From: Cryobacterium sinapicolor | GTDB lineage: Bacteria > Actinomycetota > Actinomycetes > Actinomycetales > Microbacteriaceae | DNA length: 44,984 nt | Assembly (NCBI RefSeq): GCF_004403465.1 | Contig: NZ_SOGQ01000048.1 | Location: forward strand, 1-44,984 | Direction: 5' to 3' | Shown: piece by piece, positions 14,569 to 23,155 of the stretch | Numbering within the stretch: position 1 is the stretch's first letter | Layout: every line of letters begins with the position of its first letter | Program-made: the position numbers and the translations under genes | The notes under the pieces: model-generated | The model's database searches: none | What the model was told of the DNA's origin: nothing | What the model saw: only the letters and a program-made list of their open reading frames with translations

Positions 14569-16587
14569 CTAATTGTTGTTCGTGATGACCACAGTGGCGG
14601 TGGCCGAGAACCCGAGGCCCGTTGCGGTCACGGAATACGTGCCGGCCTTGTCTATCTCACAGTTCGAGAAGGTGGCGACCCCGGCCACGGCCGACTGAGT
14701 CTTCCCGCCCACGGCCGGACAGGTCAGAGAGCCGGGTGGATTCGAACTGGTGGCCGAGGAGAGCACGACGGTTGCGCTGGAGATGACGGTGTTTCCACCG
14801 GCATTGTGAATCAGGACCAGTGGTGAGAAAGGGGAACCCTTCTTGAGGGTGGCGGGCACCTGGCTGACGATCAACTTGGCCGGAACACCCACCGCGACGG
14901 TGATGTTGCTGCTCACGCTGATGAGACCGGGCGAGGTCGCTGCCAGCGTGTAAGAGCTGTTCGCGGCGTTCGCCCTGTCGATCTTGCAGTGGCCGAACGT
15001 CGCGACGCCGGCCACGGCTACCACCGAGGTCGCCGTGAAGATCAGCACACCGGTGGCGGGGGACCCGGTGACGCCCAGGGTCACCGTCGCGGTGCTGCCG
15101 GTGACGGTGTTCCCGAACGCGTCCTGCACGGTGATGACCGGCTGGGTGCCGAATTCCAGTCCGCCCGTCGCGCTGGCCGGCTTCGTGCTGAAGATCAACG
15201 CCGTGGCGGCACCGGCGGTGATGGTGATGATCGCGCTCTGGGCGGGCGCGAGGCCCGCCGAGGTCGCCGAGAGAGTGTAGGTGCCGGCCGTGTCGAGCGT
15301 GCAGCCGGTGAATGAGGCGGCGCCGGCAGTGGGCGTGGACGAGCCGCACGTGGTGGAACCGTTGGTGACGCCCAGGGTGACGAGGTTGGTGCTGTCGGTG
15401 ACCGTGTTACCGCCCGCGTCCTGTACCGCGACGGTCGCGGACAGAGCAGCCCCGGCGGTACTGGGGGTGAGGGGCTGCGTGGTGAAGGCGAGTGTCGCCG
15501 GGGCGCCGACGACCACGGTGACGGGCTCGCTGGTGGTGGTGAGCAGGCCCGCCGTGGCGGTGAGGGTGTACGTGCCAGCCCTGGCGATCGCGCAACCGGT
15601 GAACGCGGCGATGCCGGCGCTGGCCAACGCGGTGTTCGAGGCAGGGCTGCACGTCAGTGACGGGCCCGTCGCCGTGGCGGTGACGCTGGCCGTGCTGGTC
15701 GTGACCGTGTTCCCGAAGGCGTCCTGCACCGTGACGACCGGCTGCGTGCCGAATGCGATTCCACCGGTGGCGTCGGACGGTTGAGAGGTGAAGGACAGTT
15801 GGTCTGCGGCTCCGGCCTCGATGGTGAAGCTGCTGCTCGTGGCGGCGGCGAGCCGGTTCGCGGTGGCGGTGAGCGTGTAGCTGCCCGCCTTGTCGATTCG
15901 GCAGCCGGTGAAGGTCGCGATGCCGGCTACGGCAGCCACCGGATTCTGCACACACTCGAGCGTCGCACCTGCAGGAGAATCGGTGATGGTCAGGGTCACC
16001 GGTTCCGTACTTGTCGGCACGGTCCTTCCCTCGGCATTCAGGATGGCGACGCTGGGCTGGCCGGTGAAGGCGGTGCCACTGGTCGCGCTGGGCGGCTGCG
16101 CCTGGAACGCCAGTTGCGTCGGATTCGAGACAGTCACGCCGCCACTGGCCGCGCTCGCCGCCGTCCAGCCGTTGTAGACGGCGGTGACCGTGTAGGTGTA
16201 GTCGCCGGTCAGAATATCGAGGTCGGTGCAGGAAGCCGTAACGACCGTGGAGGTCGGGCCGGAGCCGCAGGCTGGAGCGGTTGTACCGGTGCCGGTTTCG
16301 ATGCGGGTGGCGTAATAGCCGGTCGGCGCGGGCGTGCCGACGGATGCCGTCCAACTCAGACTCACGGTGCCGGCGCTCGTTGCGGGAACGAGTAGGTCTG
16401 TGGGCGGCAGCAGTGTGCCCAGTGCGGACGAGCCGGAACCTGTTCCGGGGGTGGTGTAGTAAGCAGAGGCTGCGCCGGTGACGGAGACGGACACGAGCAG
16501 AGCGGTGAGGGTAGCGGTGACGGTCAGGCCGAAGAACGAGAGGCGGGTGTTTCCGGACGGGGAACGTCGAGGACGGAGGGAAATCAC
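14569..16587 (-). CDS. Exported multi-domain Ig-like repeat protein with SipW-type signal
   Basis: A GTG start with GAGAGG five bases upstream gives 672 residues. The N-terminus is a long signal ending in ASAYYTTPGTGSG, the Y/W-x-T-x(2)-G-x-G form seen in substrates of SipW-like signal peptidases. One fibronectin-III-like domain follows (about 60-150), then five Ig-like repeats of about 95-100 residues. Each repeat begins with a form of LxFxxQP and contains VxVQDAFGNTV. Four of the five carry a cysteine pair that could form a disulphide, as in LTC ... TGC; the fourth lacks the first cysteine. There is no LPxTG anchor. It is probably a surface or matrix fibre protein. It is encoded with the small exported protein at 16699-17205 in the same direction. 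Confidence 0.8.
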   Translation of the reverse strand: MISLRPRRSPSGNTRLSFFGLTVTATLTALLVSVSVTGAASAYYTTPGTGSGSSALGTLLPPTDLLVPATSAGTVSLSWTASVGTPAPTGYYATRIETGTGTTAPACGSGPTSTVVTASCTDLDILTGDYTYTVTAVYNGWTAASAASGGVTVSNPTQLAFQAQPPSATSGTAFTGQPSVAILNAEGRTVPTSTEPVTLTITDSPAGATLECVQNPVAAVAGIATFTGCRIDKAGSYTLTATANRLAAATSSSFTIEAGAADQLSFTSQPSDATGGIAFGTQPVVTVQDAFGNTVTTSTASVTATATGPSLTCSPASNTALASAGIAAFTGCAIARAGTYTLTATAGLLTTTSEPVTVVVGAPATLAFTTQPLTPSTAGAALSATVAVQDAGGNTVTDSTNLVTLGVTNGSTTCGSSTPTAGAASFTGCTLDTAGTYTLSATSAGLAPAQSAIITITAGAATALIFSTKPASATGGLEFGTQPVITVQDAFGNTVTGSTATVTLGVTGSPATGVLIFTATSVVAVAGVATFGHCKIDRANAANSSYTLAATSPGLISVSSNITVAVGVPAKLIVSQVPATLKKGSPFSPLVLIHNAGGNTVISSATVVLSSATSSNPPGSLTCPAVGGKTQSAVAGVATFSNCEIDKAGTYSVTATGLGFSATATVVITNNN

Positions 16588-16659
16588 GTCAACCTCTCAC
16601 AGCTGTCGAACGAGCGGGGATAAACAAGAACCTGCATACGCGAACGGGAAATCGCATCT

Positions 16660-16688
16660 GCGGGCGGGCTTGGAGAGAGCCCGCCCGC
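16660..16688 (-). terminator. Hairpin between the two SipW-type signal genes
   Basis: GCGGGCGGGCT (16660-16670) and its exact complement (16678-16688) enclose seven bases. It lies 10 bases after the minus-strand gene that ends at 16699. The following T content is low (GATTTCCC), so it may attenuate rather than stop transcription into the downstream repeat-protein gene. Confidence 0.65.
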
Positions 16689-16698
16689 ATGAGATCGG

Positions 16699-17205
16699 CT
16701 AGTTGGAGGTGAGGTCCAGCGTGACGATGGCGCCCTTGCAGGCGTCCTGGTTCTCGGCCGTGTCGAGGAACATGAGCGTCGAGGTTCCCGCAACGGTCTC
16801 GTTGACGGCGGTCTGGTTGGCCGGGGTGCCCATCACTCGCGTGTTGGAGGAGACCGTCGAAGCGATGGTGAAGTTGTCGGCGAAGTCACACCCCGGGGCA
16901 TTGGTGGTGCCGGTCTGCGCGATAGTCCCGACGCGGAGGCTGGACGTGCCTGCGTTCGTCGCGGAGTACGTCACCGGGACGGAGGCGCCAGGGGTCAGAC
17001 CGTCGGCCAGATGAGCGATCAGGACCAGCGAGCCATTGGACGGGCCGTTGGTTGCCTTGCCGGAGCCGGACCCGGTCGTCGACCAGTACGCGTACGCTCC
17101 ACCGCTGCCGACCAGAAGCATGGCGGTCGCGACGAGCGCGATGCTCCTGACTCGCCGCTGCTTGACGGTGCCGGCGGTGGCCACAGGCGTGGTCTTCTTG
17201 TTCAT
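16699..17205 (-). CDS. Small exported protein with SipW/TasA-like signal peptide
   Basis: The 168-residue protein has a basic N-terminus, a hydrophobic segment (IALVATAMLLVGSGGAYA) and then YWSTTGSGSG, the characteristic region after the cleavage site of SipW-dependent, TasA-like proteins. The remaining 120 residues are Thr/Ser/Asn-rich with two cysteines and no other motif, and probably form a beta-sandwich as in TasA-like matrix proteins. GAAGGGC precedes the ATG by about six bases. No SipW-type peptidase gene is in the window. It lies upstream of the Ig-like repeat protein and the two are likely to be exported together. Confidence 0.75.
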   Translation of the reverse strand: MNKKTTPVATAGTVKQRRVRSIALVATAMLLVGSGGAYAYWSTTGSGSGKATNGPSNGSLVLIAHLADGLTPGASVPVTYSATNAGTSSLRVGTIAQTGTTNAPGCDFADNFTIASTVSSNTRVMGTPANQTAVNETVAGTSTLMFLDTAENQDACKGAIVTLDLTSN

Positions 17206-17435
17206 GTGATGCCCTTCAATCGATTTCGGGTCTCGACAGTCCTCATGGGTGAGAACACGTGGTAGAAACTAGGGCGGACCCGCGTGAGCCGTTAGGCCAG
17301 ACGAGCCCCCAGACGGGGCCGCGGGCACCCCCACTGAAGGGCGCACGCCACCCCTGCCGAAGGCTGGATTCGCAAGGCGGGAGGCCCGCGTCAGGGGCAG
17401 GCCGTAGTCTGGGCGGCACCGACGAAAGGTGCGCC

Positions 17436-18335
17436 ATGTCAGCCGTGCAACTGGGCCAGTACCCGCCCGCCACCCACCTCATTGCGCACATCAGCGACAC
17501 CCACTTCCTCGGCGGCGGTCGGGCGCTCTACGGCTCGATCGACACCGACACCACGGTGTACCGGGCGATGGCACAGCTGGAGCGGTCCGGTCTCCGGCCC
17601 GACGCGCTGGTCTTCACCGGTGACATCGCGGACCGCGGTGAGGCCGATGCGTATCGCCGGGTGCGCGACATCGTCGAGGCCGCTGCCGAACGGATGGGTG
17701 CCCCCGTCATCTGGGTGATGGGAAACCACGATAAACGCGAGGCCTTCCGCACCGAGCTGCTCCGGGAGGAGGGATCGACCGCCCCGGTCGACCGGGTTTT
17801 CGACGTCGGGGGAGTGCGCATCATCGCGCTGGACACCAGCGTTCCGGGTTACCACCATGGCGATCTGTCCGACGCGCAGCTGGCGTGGCTGGCCGAGGTG
17901 CTCAGCGAGCCTGCTCCGCACGGCTCCCTGCTCGCCCTGCACCACCCGCCCGTGCCCACGATGCTGCCGCTGATGGCCATCCTCGAGCTACGACGGCAGG
18001 CACGACTGGCCGAGGTGGTGGCCGGCAGCGACATCCGGGCGATCCTGGGCGGGCACCTGCACTACGCGACGACCGGTCTCTTCGCGGGTATCCCGGTGTC
18101 GGTGGCCGCCGCCACCTGCTACACGATCGATCCGACCGCGGCGCGGGGGAGCCTCAGCGGCCTGCAGGGTGGGCAGTCGATCAACCTCGTGCACGTGTAC
18201 GACGACCAGGTCGTGCACTCGCACGTGGCTCTCGGCGAGTTTCCGGCGGTGACCGGTTTCGACGCTGCCTTCCTTTCCCGAATGGAGGTGCTCACGCCCG
18301 AGGAGCGCACCGAAGCCTTCTCGCGGCAGGTGTGA
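17436..18335 (+). CDS. cpdA: Metallophosphoesterase, class III 3',5'-cyclic-nucleotide phosphodiesterase type
   Basis: From the ATG at 17436, six bases after GAAAGG, the protein has 299 residues. The five calcineurin-like metal motifs occur in order: HISDTHF, TGDIADRGE, GNHD, LALHHPP and GGHLHY. The pattern, the length and the LDTSVPGYHHGDL segment match CpdA and the mycobacterial Rv0805 group, which hydrolyse cAMP and related 2',3'-cyclic nucleotides. Activity on cAMP here is inference from the family. A TAGTCT -10-like sequence lies at about 17405. The gene ends five bases before xerC and the two may be co-transcribed. Confidence 0.85.
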   Translation: MSAVQLGQYPPATHLIAHISDTHFLGGGRALYGSIDTDTTVYRAMAQLERSGLRPDALVFTGDIADRGEADAYRRVRDIVEAAAERMGAPVIWVMGNHDKREAFRTELLREEGSTAPVDRVFDVGGVRIIALDTSVPGYHHGDLSDAQLAWLAEVLSEPAPHGSLLALHHPPVPTMLPLMAILELRRQARLAEVVAGSDIRAILGGHLHYATTGLFAGIPVSVAAATCYTIDPTAARGSLSGLQGGQSINLVHVYDDQVVHSHVALGEFPAVTGFDAAFLSRMEVLTPEERTEAFSRQV

Positions 18336-18340
18336 CCGCG

Positions 18341-19378
18341 ATGACCATCCCTGGCTCGGTTCACGTTCCCCCGGAGGCACCGGAGTCCGGGCAGGCGCAC
18401 CTCCTCGATGCCTACGTCGACGATTTCGTGGTCTATCTGGCCGTTGAGCGCGGCTTCTCCGTTCACACCGTGCGCGCGTACCGCACCGACCTGTCCGGGC
18501 TGGTCTCCTTCGCCGAGAGCCGCGGCGTCGCCGACACGAGCGGGCTCAGCCTGGACCTGCTCCGCGACTGGTTGTGGATCGGAACCCAGGCCGGACTGGC
18601 CCGGGCGACCATTGCACGCCGGTCGGCCTCGGCCCGCAGCTTCACGGCCTGGCTGGCACGCACCGGCGGCAGCGCGGCCGACCCCGCGGTGCGGCTGCGC
18701 TCGCCGAAACCTGGCCGGCCGCTGCCGCGCGTGATCAACCACACCCAGATGCAGGAGCTGCTCACCCACCTGGAACTCCGGGCCGCCGACAACGAACCGG
18801 CGGCGCTTCGCGACCTCGCGATCGTCGAACTGCTCTATGCGTCGGGGCTGCGGGTCTCCGAGCTGGTCGGCCTCGACCCAGCCGACGTCGACCTGCATCG
18901 ACTCACGGTGCGGGTCACCGGCAAGGGGGCCAAGGAACGCGTGGTTCCCTTCGGTGTGCCTGCCCAGCACGCGATCCTCGACTATCTCGAGCGGGGCCGC
19001 CCGGTCCTGGCCAAGGCAGCACGGCCGACCACAAACGTCGCGACCGCCGCGAGCCCTGTACTCACCGTGAAGCCGGCTGTCGAGAACACCGCCGCGCCGG
19101 TGAGCGCGTTGTTCCTCGGTGCGCGCCGGCAGCGCCTCGGTGTTCGGGCGGTCTACCGGCTGGTCGCCGCACTGCTGGCCGATGTGCCCGGCAATGGGCC
19201 GGCCGGTCCGCACGCCCTCCGCCACACAGCGGCCACCCACCTGCTCGACGGTGGAGCCGACCTCCGGGCCGTGCAGGAGTTGCTCGGACACTCCAGCCTG
19301 GGCACCACCCAGATCTACACTCATGTCTCGGCCGAGCGCCTCAAGCAGAGCTACCGCACCGCGCACCCGCGCGCCTGA
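18341..19378 (+). CDS. xerC: Tyrosine recombinase XerC/XerD type
   Basis: The 345-residue protein has a SAM-like N-terminal core-binding domain (about 20-110) and a catalytic domain with R171, K195, H291, R294, H317 and the nucleophile Y326, all in normal context (LLYASGLRVSEL, HALRHTAATHL, LGHSSLGTTQIYTHV). Xer recombinases resolve chromosome dimers at dif. Its position between dprA and rpsB is the usual place for xerC in actinobacteria. It is about 40 residues longer than the typical 300 because of an Ala/Thr/Pro/Val-rich insert (about 226-255) between K195 and H291. A GTG at 18332 is an alternative start. Confidence 0.88.
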   Translation: MTIPGSVHVPPEAPESGQAHLLDAYVDDFVVYLAVERGFSVHTVRAYRTDLSGLVSFAESRGVADTSGLSLDLLRDWLWIGTQAGLARATIARRSASARSFTAWLARTGGSAADPAVRLRSPKPGRPLPRVINHTQMQELLTHLELRAADNEPAALRDLAIVELLYASGLRVSELVGLDPADVDLHRLTVRVTGKGAKERVVPFGVPAQHAILDYLERGRPVLAKAARPTTNVATAASPVLTVKPAVENTAAPVSALFLGARRQRLGVRAVYRLVAALLADVPGNGPAGPHALRHTAATHLLDGGADLRAVQELLGHSSLGTTQIYTHVSAERLKQSYRTAHPRA

Positions 19379-19432
19379 CCCCGGAGCAACCGGCTCCGCA
19401 CACACGGGCACAGGCATCTCAGCTATCTCCCC

Positions 19433-20074
19433 TCAGTCATCTGCCCTCAGCAGCAGGGCCGGCAGCAGCACCGCGCGAGGAATCCCGGCCAGGTACAACA
19501 GTGGCGACACATAGCCACCGTTCAGCCGGGCGCCCAGATGCAGGCAGCGCCCCGCGCAGTGCCCGCCGTCGCCCACCTGGCCGACGGGTTGCCCCGCCGT
19601 GACATGGTCGCCGACCGTGACGCCGGCCGACACCGGCTCGAGGCTGGACACCAGGCCGTCGGCATGCTCGATCGAGACCACAGGGCGATCGCCCACGACC
19701 CCGGCGAACGAGACGACACCGTCGGCCGGGGCAACCACCTCCCGGCCGGCCTCGGCCGAGAGGTCCAGACCCCGATGCCCCGGCGCATACAGAGTGGCTG
19801 GCGCCTGGAAACCCCGGAGCACCGGATGCGGCGGTGGCAGTGGCCAGAGCCAGGTGCCGGCCGTGTCCGTCTTCGCGGTCGGCGCCGCGCGGGGCGCCGG
19901 GCCCACCGGGCCCACCGGGCCCACCGGGCCCACCGGGTCCACCGGGCCCACGGACGCAATCACAGACACGGCTGCGCTTGAACCAGGCGCCGCAGCGGTC
20001 GCGTCATTGGGAACGGCGGACAGGAACACGAGCGGCGGCAGCGCGGCCGCGAGGACCAGTCGGAAGACGTTCAT
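19433..20074 (-). CDS. Secreted M23 (LytM-type) peptidase-like protein with GPV repeats
   Basis: From the ATG at 20072-20074 the protein has 213 residues: a signal peptide (MNVFRLVLAAALPPLVFLSA), a short low-complexity linker with repeated G-P-V/D, and a LytM domain. The first metal motif is present (H100 and D104 in GHRGLDL). The last motif, normally HxH, reads C-L-H (C177, H179), and the helper histidine in the usual YxHL position is replaced (SSLEP). Catalysis is therefore doubtful, and it may instead be a peptidoglycan-binding or amidase-activating protein, as known for degenerate LytM factors such as EnvC. An open frame continues upstream to 20191, but the internal ATG gives the proper signal peptide. 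It is convergent with xerC. Confidence 0.8.
   Translation of the reverse strand: MNVFRLVLAAALPPLVFLSAVPNDATAAAPGSSAAVSVIASVGPVDPVGPVGPVGPVGPAPRAAPTAKTDTAGTWLWPLPPPHPVLRGFQAPATLYAPGHRGLDLSAEAGREVVAPADGVVSFAGVVGDRPVVSIEHADGLVSSLEPVSAGVTVGDHVTAGQPVGQVGDGGHCAGRCLHLGARLNGGYVSPLLYLAGIPRAVLLPALLLRADD
19897..19950 (-). repeat. Six 9-bp tandem repeats encoding the Gly-Pro-Val linker
   Basis: CCGGGCCCA is repeated six times in the plus-strand reading, with a single base change in the fifth unit. The repeats are in frame and encode the G-P-V triplets of the M23-like protein, so slippage would change linker length without breaking the frame. Confidence 0.9.
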
Positions 20075-20397
20075 GCCACCACCGTGCGGCATCCGCCCCG
20101 CTCGAAACCGACGGGGGCGGCATCCGTGACCGAGTCCCGCACCACCTCGCCTGGGGAGGGATGCCCCCACCCACCGGCGCGCATGTGGCACCTCCCGGGG
20201 GTGCTAAACTCTTCGAAGCAGCGCTTTATGCGCTGACTACGCGTGCCCACTCGGCCTCCAGAGCCACTCGGTCCTCGCTTCCTTCAGAAGCTGGGCGGGT
20301 CTGTGCCGGGCACCAGGAGTAGTGGTCATCCGATCACGACACAAACCGATTGGCGTTCGTCTGCTTCGCAGCGCGCGCCGGACAAGGAGAACGGCTC
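20075..20397 (+). promoter_or_regulatory. Intergenic region and leader of the rpsB operon
   Basis: The 323-base gap between the divergent M23-like gene and rpsB holds no supported gene. TGCTAAACT at 20202-20210 looks like an extended -10 box, which would give a leader of about 180 bases. Ribosomal protein S2 commonly regulates its own mRNA, but I see no leader structure I recognise. The -35 region is not clear. Confidence 0.4.
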
Positions 20398-21321
20398 ATG
20401 GCCGTCGTAACCATTCGTCAGCTGCTCGACAGCGGCGTGCACTTCGGGCACCAGACCCGCCGTTGGAACCCGAAGATGAAGCGCTTCATCTTCACCGAGC
20501 GGTCCGGCATCTACATCATCGACCTGCAGCAGTCGCTCGGATTCGTCGACAAGGCCTATGACTTCGTCAAGGAGACGGTTGCCCACGGCGGCACCATCCT
20601 CTTTGTCGGAACGAAGAAGCAGGCGCAGGAATCGATCGCCGAACAGGCGATCCGCGTGGGCCAGCCCTACGTCAACCAGCGCTGGCTCGGTGGCCTCCTC
20701 ACCAACTTCCAGACCGTGTCCAAGCGTCTGGCCCGCATGAAGGAGCTCGAAGAGCTCGACTTCGAAGACACCGCCAAGAGCGGTTTCACGAAGAAGGAAA
20801 TGCTCATCAAGAAGCGCGAGCTCGTCAAGCTTCACAAGAGCCTCGGCGGAATCCGCAACCTCACGAAGACGCCGTCGGCGCTGTGGGTTGTGGACACCAA
20901 CAAGGAGCACCTCGCCATTGACGAAGCGCGCAAGCTCGGCATCCCCGTCATCGCGATCCTCGACACCAACTGCGACCCGGACGACGTCCAGTACCCGATC
21001 CCGGGCAACGACGACGCCATCCGCTCCGTCGGCTTGCTGACCCGCATCATCGCGGACGCCGCAGCCGAGGGCCTCATTCAGCGTCACGCCAAGCCGGAGG
21101 CCGAAATCGAGCCCCTCGCCGCGTGGGAAGCCGAACTCCTGGCCGCTCCGGCCGAGACTGCTCCGGCAGCTGACGAGACCGTCGCCGCGTCTGAAGCGAC
21201 CGCCGAGCCGGTCGCCGTCGAAGCCCCCGTCGTCGAAGCCCCCGTCGTCGTAGCTCCCGCCGCAGAAGAAGAAGCCGCAACCGTTGTTGCCGCCGACGCT
21301 CCCGCCGAAGAAACCAAGTAA
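20398..21321 (+). CDS. rpsB: 30S ribosomal protein S2
   Basis: The sequence begins [20 protein letters not shown], the standard S2 N-terminus, and continues with [30 protein letters not shown] and DTNCDPD. AAGGAGA lies eight bases upstream of the ATG at 20398. The protein has 307 residues against about 240-260 in most bacteria. The extra length is an acidic Ala/Glu/Val/Pro tail after about residue 245 with repeated EAPVV units, which some actinobacterial S2 proteins also carry. It is followed after nine bases by tsf. A frame open upstream of this start is not used. Confidence 0.97.
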   Translation: MAVVTIRQLLDSGVHFGHQTRRWNPKMKRFIFTERSGIYIIDLQQSLGFVDKAYDFVKETVAHGGTILFVGTKKQAQESIAEQAIRVGQPYVNQRWLGGLLTNFQTVSKRLARMKELEELDFEDTAKSGFTKKEMLIKKRELVKLHKSLGGIRNLTKTPSALWVVDTNKEHLAIDEARKLGIPVIAILDTNCDPDDVQYPIPGNDDAIRSVGLLTRIIADAAAEGLIQRHAKPEAEIEPLAAWEAELLAAPAETAPAADETVAASEATAEPVAVEAPVVEAPVVVAPAAEEEAATVVAADAPAEETK

Positions 21322-21330
21322 GGACCAAGC

Positions 21331-22158
21331 ATGGCAAGCATCAGCCTCGCAGACGTCAAAGCGCTGCGCGAGCGCCTCGGTACCGGCATGGTCGACACCA
21401 AGAACGCCCTCGTTGAAGCCGAAGGCGACATGGAAAAGGCCGTCGAACTCCTCCGGATGAAGGGTGCCAAGGGCAACGCCAAGCGCGCCGACCGTTCCAC
21501 CTCCGAGGGACTCGTCGCCGCCAAGGAAATCGGCAACACCGCCACCCTGATCGAGCTGGCCTGCGAGACCGACTTCGTCGCCAAGGGTGACAAGTTCGTC
21601 GCACTGGCCGACAAGGTCCTCGACGCGGTCGCCGCTGCCGGCGCCACCACGGTCGGGGAAGGACTGGCCGCTCCGGTCGACGGCCAGACCGTCGGCCAGC
21701 TCATCGATGGCGAAGCCGCAATCATCGGCGAGAAGTTCGAACTCCGCCGCGTCGCATCCGTCACGGGTGAGAAATTCGCGATCTACCTGCACAAGACCAG
21801 CAAGGACCTGCCCCCGCAGGTCGGCGTTGTTCTGGGTTACACCGGTGAGGATGCCGAGACCGCGCGCAGCGTGGCCCAGCACATCTCCTTCGCGAACCCC
21901 GAATACCTCGCCCGCGAGGACGTTCCCGCCGACCTCGTCGAGTCCGAGCGCCGGATCGTCACCGAGATCTCGAAGAACGAGGGCAAGCCGGAAGCGGCAC
22001 TGCCCAAGATCGTCGAGGGTCGCGTCACCGCGTACTTCAAGCAGGTCGCACTCCTCGAGCAGGATTACGCCAAGGACAACAAACTGTCCGTCAGCAAGGT
22101 CCTGGCCGACGCGGGACTGACCGTCTCGGGCTTCGCCCGATTCAAGGTCGGCGCGTAA
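21331..22158 (+). CDS. tsf: Translation elongation factor Ts
   Basis: EF-Ts exchanges GDP for GTP on EF-Tu. The 275-residue protein opens with a UBA-like domain (LADVKALRERLGTGMVDTKN). It contains the family signature CETDFVAKGDKF and has the core dimerisation region ending in VSGFARFKVG. It starts nine bases after rpsB and forms the conserved rpsB-tsf pair. A stable hairpin 20 bases after the stop probably ends most of the transcripts. Confidence 0.97.
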   Translation: MASISLADVKALRERLGTGMVDTKNALVEAEGDMEKAVELLRMKGAKGNAKRADRSTSEGLVAAKEIGNTATLIELACETDFVAKGDKFVALADKVLDAVAAAGATTVGEGLAAPVDGQTVGQLIDGEAAIIGEKFELRRVASVTGEKFAIYLHKTSKDLPPQVGVVLGYTGEDAETARSVAQHISFANPEYLAREDVPADLVESERRIVTEISKNEGKPEAALPKIVEGRVTAYFKQVALLEQDYAKDNKLSVSKVLADAGLTVSGFARFKVGA

Positions 22159-22177
22159 CCGGTCGTTTGATCACAGT

Positions 22178-22215
22178 GAAGGAGATCGGGTTGCAGTCGC
22201 AATCCGGTCTCCTTC
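22178..22215 (+). terminator. Terminator-like hairpin after tsf
   Basis: A 17-bp stem (22178-22194 with 22199-22215) closes a 4-base loop, AGTC. It has one mismatch and one G-T pair. It is followed by TGTGTGTG rather than a T-run. It lies 20 bases after the tsf stop codon and could reduce read-through to pyrH. Confidence 0.75.
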
Positions 22216-22280
22216 TGTGTGTGGGCACCCACCGGCCCACCCAGTAGTTTTAGAACGCAGCCGGAACGCGGCCTGGACTC

Positions 22281-22400
22281 ACAGCACAGCACAGCACAGC
22301 ACAGCGCACAGCACAGCACGGCGCACAGCACAGCACACAGCACACCGTACGGCCCCCGCACAGCACACCGCACGGCACAGAGCAGCACAACGAAAGAAGC
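22281..22400 (+). repeat. ACAGC pentanucleotide repeat and degenerate copies in the pyrH leader
   Basis: Five perfect ACAGC units occupy 22281-22305. A GC interruption, two more units (22308-22317) and many imperfect copies (ACACAGC, GCACAGC, ACACCG) follow up to the pyrH ribosome-binding site. The run is free of long hairpins and depleted in T. Simple repeats of this sort can change length by slippage; here that would change the leader of an essential gene, not its coding sequence. Confidence 0.9.
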
Positions 22401-22407
22401 GCACAGC

Positions 22408-23124
22408 ATGTCAGACACGGTCAAGAAGCGCAGGGTCCTCCTCAAACTTTCCGGCGAAGCATTCGGGGCAGGCAGCCTCGGCGTCAATCCGGATGTCATC
22501 AGCGCCCTCGCGCGCGAGATCGCCGAGGCGGCCAAGCAGGTCGAGATCGCGATCGTCGTCGGCGGCGGCAACTTCTTCCGCGGCGCCGAGCTCTCGCAGC
22601 GCGGAATGGACCGCGGGCGCGCCGATTACATGGGAATGCTCGGCACAGTCATGAACGCCCTCGCCCTGCAGGACTTTCTGGAGCAGGCCGGCGCCGAGAC
22701 GCGGGTGCAGTCCGCGATCGCGATGACCCAGGTCGCCGAGCCGTATATCCCGCGCCGCGCGGAACGTCACCTCGAAAAGGGCCGGGTCGTCATCTTCGGT
22801 GCCGGTGCCGGTCTTCCCTACTTCTCCACCGACACGGTCGCGGCCCAGCGTGCCCTGGAAATCGACGCGGAGATCGTGCTCGTCGCCAAGAACGGCGTCG
22901 ACGGCGTCTACTCCGACGACCCGCGCACCAACCCGGACGCGCACAGGATCGACCGCATCACCTACCAGGAGGCCCTGCAGCGCGGCCTGAAGGTCGTCGA
23001 CTCGACGGCCTTCAGTCTCTGCATGGACAACGGGATGCCCATGCAGGTGTTCGGCATGGCCCCGCACGGCAACGTGACGGCCGCCATTCTCGGCGCCGAT
23101 CTGGGAACCCTCGTCTCCAACTAA
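22408..23124 (+). CDS. pyrH: UMP kinase
   Basis: PyrH phosphorylates UMP to UDP with ATP in pyrimidine synthesis. The 238-residue protein belongs to the amino-acid-kinase fold: [13 protein letters not shown] at the start, [12 protein letters not shown] for the nucleotide and UMP site, and [17 protein letters not shown] near the C-terminal half. It is of normal length. The ATG at 22408 lies eight bases after GAAAGAAG. A longer frame upstream would translate the ACAGC repeat and is not believable. It is followed by frr, as in most bacteria. Confidence 0.96.
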   Translation: MSDTVKKRRVLLKLSGEAFGAGSLGVNPDVISALAREIAEAAKQVEIAIVVGGGNFFRGAELSQRGMDRGRADYMGMLGTVMNALALQDFLEQAGAETRVQSAIAMTQVAEPYIPRRAERHLEKGRVVIFGAGAGLPYFSTDTVAAQRALEIDAEIVLVAKNGVDGVYSDDPRTNPDAHRIDRITYQEALQRGLKVVDSTAFSLCMDNGMPMQVFGMAPHGNVTAAILGADLGTLVSN

Positions 23125-23155
23125 GCTTGTCAACGCCACCGAAGAAGGAGTCATC

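Noticed and set aside
22219..22407. N-terminal extension of PyrH through the ACAGC repeat
   Set aside because: The extension is a low-complexity His/Ser/Thr/Ala run absent from UMP kinases; the ATG at 22408 gives the normal start.
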